Source: JACDAE01 sp034438015 (lineage in GTDB: Bacteria; Chloroflexota; Ktedonobacteria; Ktedonobacterales; Ktedonobacteraceae). Taken from it: 64,000 nucleotides of DNA. Of the stretch, positions 61,300-64,000 are shown in pieces. Where the stretch lies: the NCBI GenBank assembly GCA_034438015.1, contig DAOTTD010000268.1, forward strand, positions 1-64,000, in the 5' to 3' direction. Below the pieces are notes generated by a model. The model saw only the letters and a program-made list of their open reading frames with translations. It had not been told where the DNA came from and did not search any database. Position numbers and translations under genes: made by a program. Each line of letters opens with the position of its first letter. Within the stretch, counting starts at the first letter, position 1.

Positions 61300-62850
61300 A
61301 TGGATGCTCGCTTTTATAATTCGGACGATATCGATATTGAGCAGTTGGCTAATGATCTTGTGAATGTGTATATATCACAGGGTTATCAGGCACAACAGTT
61401 CGGCGATCAAAAACAAAAACTGGTACAACTGAAGAAGGGGGGCGATTTCGAGGCCATTATCGGTATGCAGGCCGCCCTCTCAGTGACGATACAGAAAACC
61501 GCCGGTGGCACGCTGGCAATGATCGGCCAGCAGAAATGGCTGGATAAGGCGGCTGTGGGCGCGGTGGGCATCGTTGCCCTCCCGGTACTCTGGCCGCTCG
61601 CTATAACCGCTGGCGTGGGTGCGCTGCGCCAGGCAAGCTTGAGCAATCAGGCACTCAATATGGTGGATGGCCTGGTGCGCCAGCAGCGTCCCGGTCTGGT
61701 GGCCGGCCCTATTCCGATGCAGCTCCTGCCACAGGTTCAGCAGCCATGGGGACAGCAACCACAACAGACGCCAGTCTACGTGCCACCACCACAACAGACG
61801 CCCGCGTATATTCCACCGCCGCGTGTGGTGGTCTCTGAGGCTGTACCACCGACGCCCGCGCCACCGACCCCGGCAGCGCATCCAGGCCAGTTGCGCTGCT
61901 CAAATTGTAATACACCCTATGAAGCGGGCGATACATTCTGCTCCGGCTGCGGTCGCTCTCTGGCCCCAGCGAAGCAATATTGCAGCAACTGCAACTACGA
62001 GATAAAGCCCGGTGTGTCATTCTGTCCGAAGTGTGGTGCTTCAACCTTTTCAAGCACGCAGACACAGGCGGCGCCCAATCGGCCCCTGCCACCGTCGAAG
62101 CCGCCGCAGCCGACTGTGACATATACACGCCCGGAAACGCCGGTCTATACACCGCCACCCGCACAGCCGCCAACCCCGGTCTATACGCCCCCATCAACTC
62201 CGGTCTATACGCCGCCGCCACAGCCGCCGACGATTGAGACGACGCCCGCTCAAGTGACGCCTGCGCCTGAGCCTCCGCTCTATGTGCCGCCGGTGACACA
62301 GGACCCTGTTGTACTGCCACAGCCAAAGGTGACCTACGTTCCGTCAAATGAGCCGAAGAAGGAGACGCCCGCTCCGCCGCCACGCCCGGAGAAGCAGTAT
62401 TATATTCCGTCTTCTCAGGCGCAGGCCGGGACACCGCCGGCAAACCCGCCGGTAAAGCGTGGCTCGGAGCCGCCGCCAGCGCCCGTGCAGCCACTTCAAA
62501 TCAATCAGACGCCCAGGTCCGATACCGGCACGCCCTGGGCTACGCTGCAATTTAACGATGGCAAACAGATAGAGGTTACAGCCGAACACGCGATGGTAGG
62601 CCGCTATGACCACGACCTGGGCGGACTCAAACCCGATGTGGACCTGAGCGATATCCAGGGCGCGGAGACCGTTTCACGCGTCCATGCCGCGCTTGAACAT
62701 GTCGGCAATGCCTATACGCTGACCGACCTGAATAGCACGAATGCGACGCGCGTTAACAATAAACGCCTGGAACCGGATAAGGCAACGCCGATTAACGACG
62801 GCGATACCTTGCAATTCGGTAAGCTGACCTGTACGTTTAAGAAGGCGTAA
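61300..62850 (+). CDS. Zinc-ribbon and FHA domain protein with long proline-rich linkers
   Basis: 516 residues, ATG 61300 with GGAGG upstream. Residues 1-125 are a small domain with a hydrophobic segment (VGAVGIVALPVLWPLAITAG). Two zinc ribbons follow near 200-250 (LRCSNCNTPYEAGDTFCSGC and QYCSNCNYEIKPGVSFCPKC). Then comes a Pro/Thr/Tyr linker of about 170 residues with repeats of PVYTPPP. The C-terminal FHA domain (about 415-516) has VGRYDHD, VSRVHAAL and LTDLNSTNATRVNNKRL, the phosphothreonine-binding core. It probably docks on kinase-phosphorylated partners; kinases are encoded at 25.8 and 48.5 kb. Confidence 0.82.
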   Translation: MDARFYNSDDIDIEQLANDLVNVYISQGYQAQQFGDQKQKLVQLKKGGDFEAIIGMQAALSVTIQKTAGGTLAMIGQQKWLDKAAVGAVGIVALPVLWPLAITAGVGALRQASLSNQALNMVDGLVRQQRPGLVAGPIPMQLLPQVQQPWGQQPQQTPVYVPPPQQTPAYIPPPRVVVSEAVPPTPAPPTPAAHPGQLRCSNCNTPYEAGDTFCSGCGRSLAPAKQYCSNCNYEIKPGVSFCPKCGASTFSSTQTQAAPNRPLPPSKPPQPTVTYTRPETPVYTPPPAQPPTPVYTPPSTPVYTPPPQPPTIETTPAQVTPAPEPPLYVPPVTQDPVVLPQPKVTYVPSNEPKKETPAPPPRPEKQYYIPSSQAQAGTPPANPPVKRGSEPPPAPVQPLQINQTPRSDTGTPWATLQFNDGKQIEVTAEHAMVGRYDHDLGGLKPDVDLSDIQGAETVSRVHAALEHVGNAYTLTDLNSTNATRVNNKRLEPDKATPINDGDTLQFGKLTCTFKKA

Positions 62851-62872
62851 TCCGGTAGGAGTGGAGTTTTTT

Positions 62873-63259
62873 ATGGATCGCGAAACTCTTCTCTCACTGG
62901 CACGCGAGGCTGCCCAGCACGCCCATTGCCCTTATTCGCATTTCCGCGTGGGCGCGGCTGTGGTGGCAGGCGGCAAGACCTTTACCGGGGTCAATATCGA
63001 GATCGCCAGCTATGGCCTGACTCTATGCGCTGAGCGCTCAGCCCTCGCCGCTGCCATCTCGGCAGCGGCTGGCCCGGTGACGCATGTGGCCGTCGCCTGC
63101 ATCGATGCGCCCCAGGACGCCCCGCCCGGCGCGCGTACTCCTTGCGGCGCCTGTCGCCAGTGGCTGGCGGATCTCGCGCCCACTGCCGTGATCTCTATCG
63201 ATGGCGTCGGCGAGGATTTCTCTGTGCCTGATCTCTTGCCTCATGCCTTTAGCCTGTGA
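62873..63259 (+). CDS. cdd: Cytidine deaminase
   Basis: 128 residues from ATG 62873, with GGAG 6-9 nt upstream; the in-frame GTG 62861 is too close to any ribosome-binding site. HFRVGAAVVAGGKTFTGVNI, then TLCAERSALAAAIS (zinc Cys and catalytic Glu) and TPCGACRQWL (two zinc Cys) define the small tetrameric Cdd type. It converts cytidine and deoxycytidine to uridine forms in pyrimidine salvage. It begins 22 bp after the FHA gene, so it is probably co-transcribed. Confidence 0.92.
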   Translation: MDRETLLSLAREAAQHAHCPYSHFRVGAAVVAGGKTFTGVNIEIASYGLTLCAERSALAAAISAAAGPVTHVAVACIDAPQDAPPGARTPCGACRQWLADLAPTAVISIDGVGEDFSVPDLLPHAFSL

Positions 63260-63708
63260 AAATATCACAGAAACCTCTCATCTCATCTTTGAAGATCAGG
63301 ACACACATCTCATTCTTTGCGGATTTTACCCTTGACATATTCTATCTGACTTGGGTACGCTATGATTCCTGGCAACTTCTGCATAGTAGGTGGGTTTTTC
63401 TAGTGCATTTCTCACAGTGAGTCGCTCTCTCGAGGTGGGTGTATGCTTGAAGGCGCAGTCGCGCACCACCACGAGCCGCCGGTCCTCTGTCAACAACCTC
63501 TCCAGGCGGCTTTTATCCCTTCGTTCCTTCAATTCAGCCCATTCAGCCCGATCGTCTCACGTATTCCCTACACTGGTAGCTCTCTATGTATATCTCTACA
63601 TACTCCAGGAAGGACCTTCATGTGGTTCGCTTTCCCTCGCGTGCCTGTCCTGGCTTTTTGTCTATTTCCCATTCGTAGATCCGGCCCCTGTGAAAGGAGG
63701 ATGCCATT
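63260..63708. promoter_or_regulatory. 449-bp upstream region of ybdK-type gene
   Basis: TTGACA (63332-63337) and TACGCT (63356-63361) with an 18-bp spacer form a plausible promoter, leaving a long leader of about 340 nt. The leader is C/T-rich with no supported gene. I could not match it to a known riboswitch. Confidence 0.4.
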
Positions 63709-64000
63709 ATGAGTCAGCGCTTCACGCTTGGCATCGAGGAAGAGTTCCAGATGGTGGATAAAAATACGGGCCAGCTCGCTTCTCATATTCATACTGTTCT
63801 GGAAAAAGGCACGCCTATCCTCGGTGAGTGTATTAAACCGGAGATGCTACAGTCAACGGTTGAGATCGTGACGGATGTCTGCGCCAATATCCACGTCGCA
63901 CGCCTGGAACTCGGGCGCTTAAGCAAACGGCTGGCGGAACTGGTGGATGCGGAGGGACTGGCTCTGGTGAGCGCGGGCACTCACCCAAACGCGCACTGGC
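63709..64000 (+). CDS. Carboxylate-amine ligase, YbdK/GCS2 type (5' part only)
   Basis: ATG 63709 with AGGAGG 8 nt upstream; open to the window end, 97 residues visible. It begins MSQRFTLGIEEEFQMVDKNT, the GIEEEF motif of the GCS2/YbdK family, then IKPEMLQSTVEIVTDVCANI and LALVSAGTHPNAHW, all characteristic. These enzymes join glutamate to cysteine or related amines with ATP. The C-terminus lies beyond the window. Confidence 0.88.
   Translation, partial: MSQRFTLGIEEEFQMVDKNTGQLASHIHTVLEKGTPILGECIKPEMLQSTVEIVTDVCANIHVARLELGRLSKRLAELVDAEGLALVSAGTHPNAHW

Noticed and set aside
63370..63708. Possible riboswitch before the ybdK-type gene
   Set aside because: The long leader invites it, but I could not find a T-box, SAM or other conserved core, nor a terminator.
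1..64000. CRISPR array, tRNA or rRNA genes
   Set aside because: No regularly spaced repeats, no tRNA cloverleaf with a TTCGA-type arm and no rRNA signature were seen on either strand by eye.

Overview
The window is about 64 kb of moderately GC-rich bacterial DNA. It most resembles a Ktedonobacteria-type member of the Chloroflexota. The evidence for that is indirect: very large STAND-type ATPases, kinases fused to a membrane segment and an ectodomain, baseplate-J-like membrane proteins, zinc-ribbon/FHA proteins with long proline-rich linkers, paired ABC1 kinases, a YbdK-type ligase, and many short inverted-repeat elements between genes. The phylum is an inference; there is no rRNA gene here, and I saw no tRNA gene or CRISPR array.

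Layout. (1) 1-10.3 kb is accessory DNA. A leftward operon of six small, overlapping genes (3550 to beyond base 1) encodes membrane and small cysteine-containing proteins and ends in a baseplate-J-like protein cut by the window edge. It is followed by an HTH protein with its own promoter, a decayed IS630-type insertion sequence, a 1189-residue TIR-NACHT-membrane-ectodomain protein, and two MITE-like elements placed end to end beside the start of that gene. (2) 10.5-25.7 kb holds stress, peptidase and metabolic genes: a glycine-zipper stress protein, an M1 aminopeptidase, two ABC1 kinases, a NUDIX/MBL pair, a shikimate-dehydrogenase-like protein, a FAH hydrolase, an extradiol dioxygenase, and a TetR/monooxygenase pair. 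(3) 25.8-29.7 kb is minC-minD-minE, followed directly by a kinase gene that has lost its N-lobe. (4) 30-49.4 kb mixes housekeeping genes (aldose epimerase, FtsH, PAP2 phosphatase, GNAT, ValS with a T-box leader) with signalling genes (OmpR-type regulator, degenerate GGDEF/MshEN protein, HTH proteins, Ser/Thr kinase) and a MalK/MsiK-type ABC ATPase. (5) 49.8-57 kb is a fatty-acid beta-oxidation operon: acyl-CoA ligase, acyl-CoA dehydrogenase, thiolase, and a dehydrogenase/hydratase fusion. (6) 57.2-64 kb carries an XRE regulator, a giant AAA/TPR protein, a zinc-ribbon/FHA protein, cytidine deaminase and the start of a YbdK-type glutamate-cysteine ligase.

How parts work together. The four fad genes read leftward with overlaps or short gaps and make a full activation-to-thiolysis cycle, with a divergently transcribed XRE regulator beside them. 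minCDE is a complete division-site selection set. valS is controlled by a tRNA-Val-sensing T-box whose specifier reads GUC. The most unusual locus is the TIR-NACHT protein, which joins a likely NAD-cleaving TIR domain to an STAND ATPase, a polytopic membrane region and an extracytoplasmic beta-sandwich-like domain. A domain of similar design sits on the truncated kinase at 25.8-27.4 kb. Palindromic elements of several families occupy intergenic gaps, and one is nested inside another at 49.5-49.7 kb.
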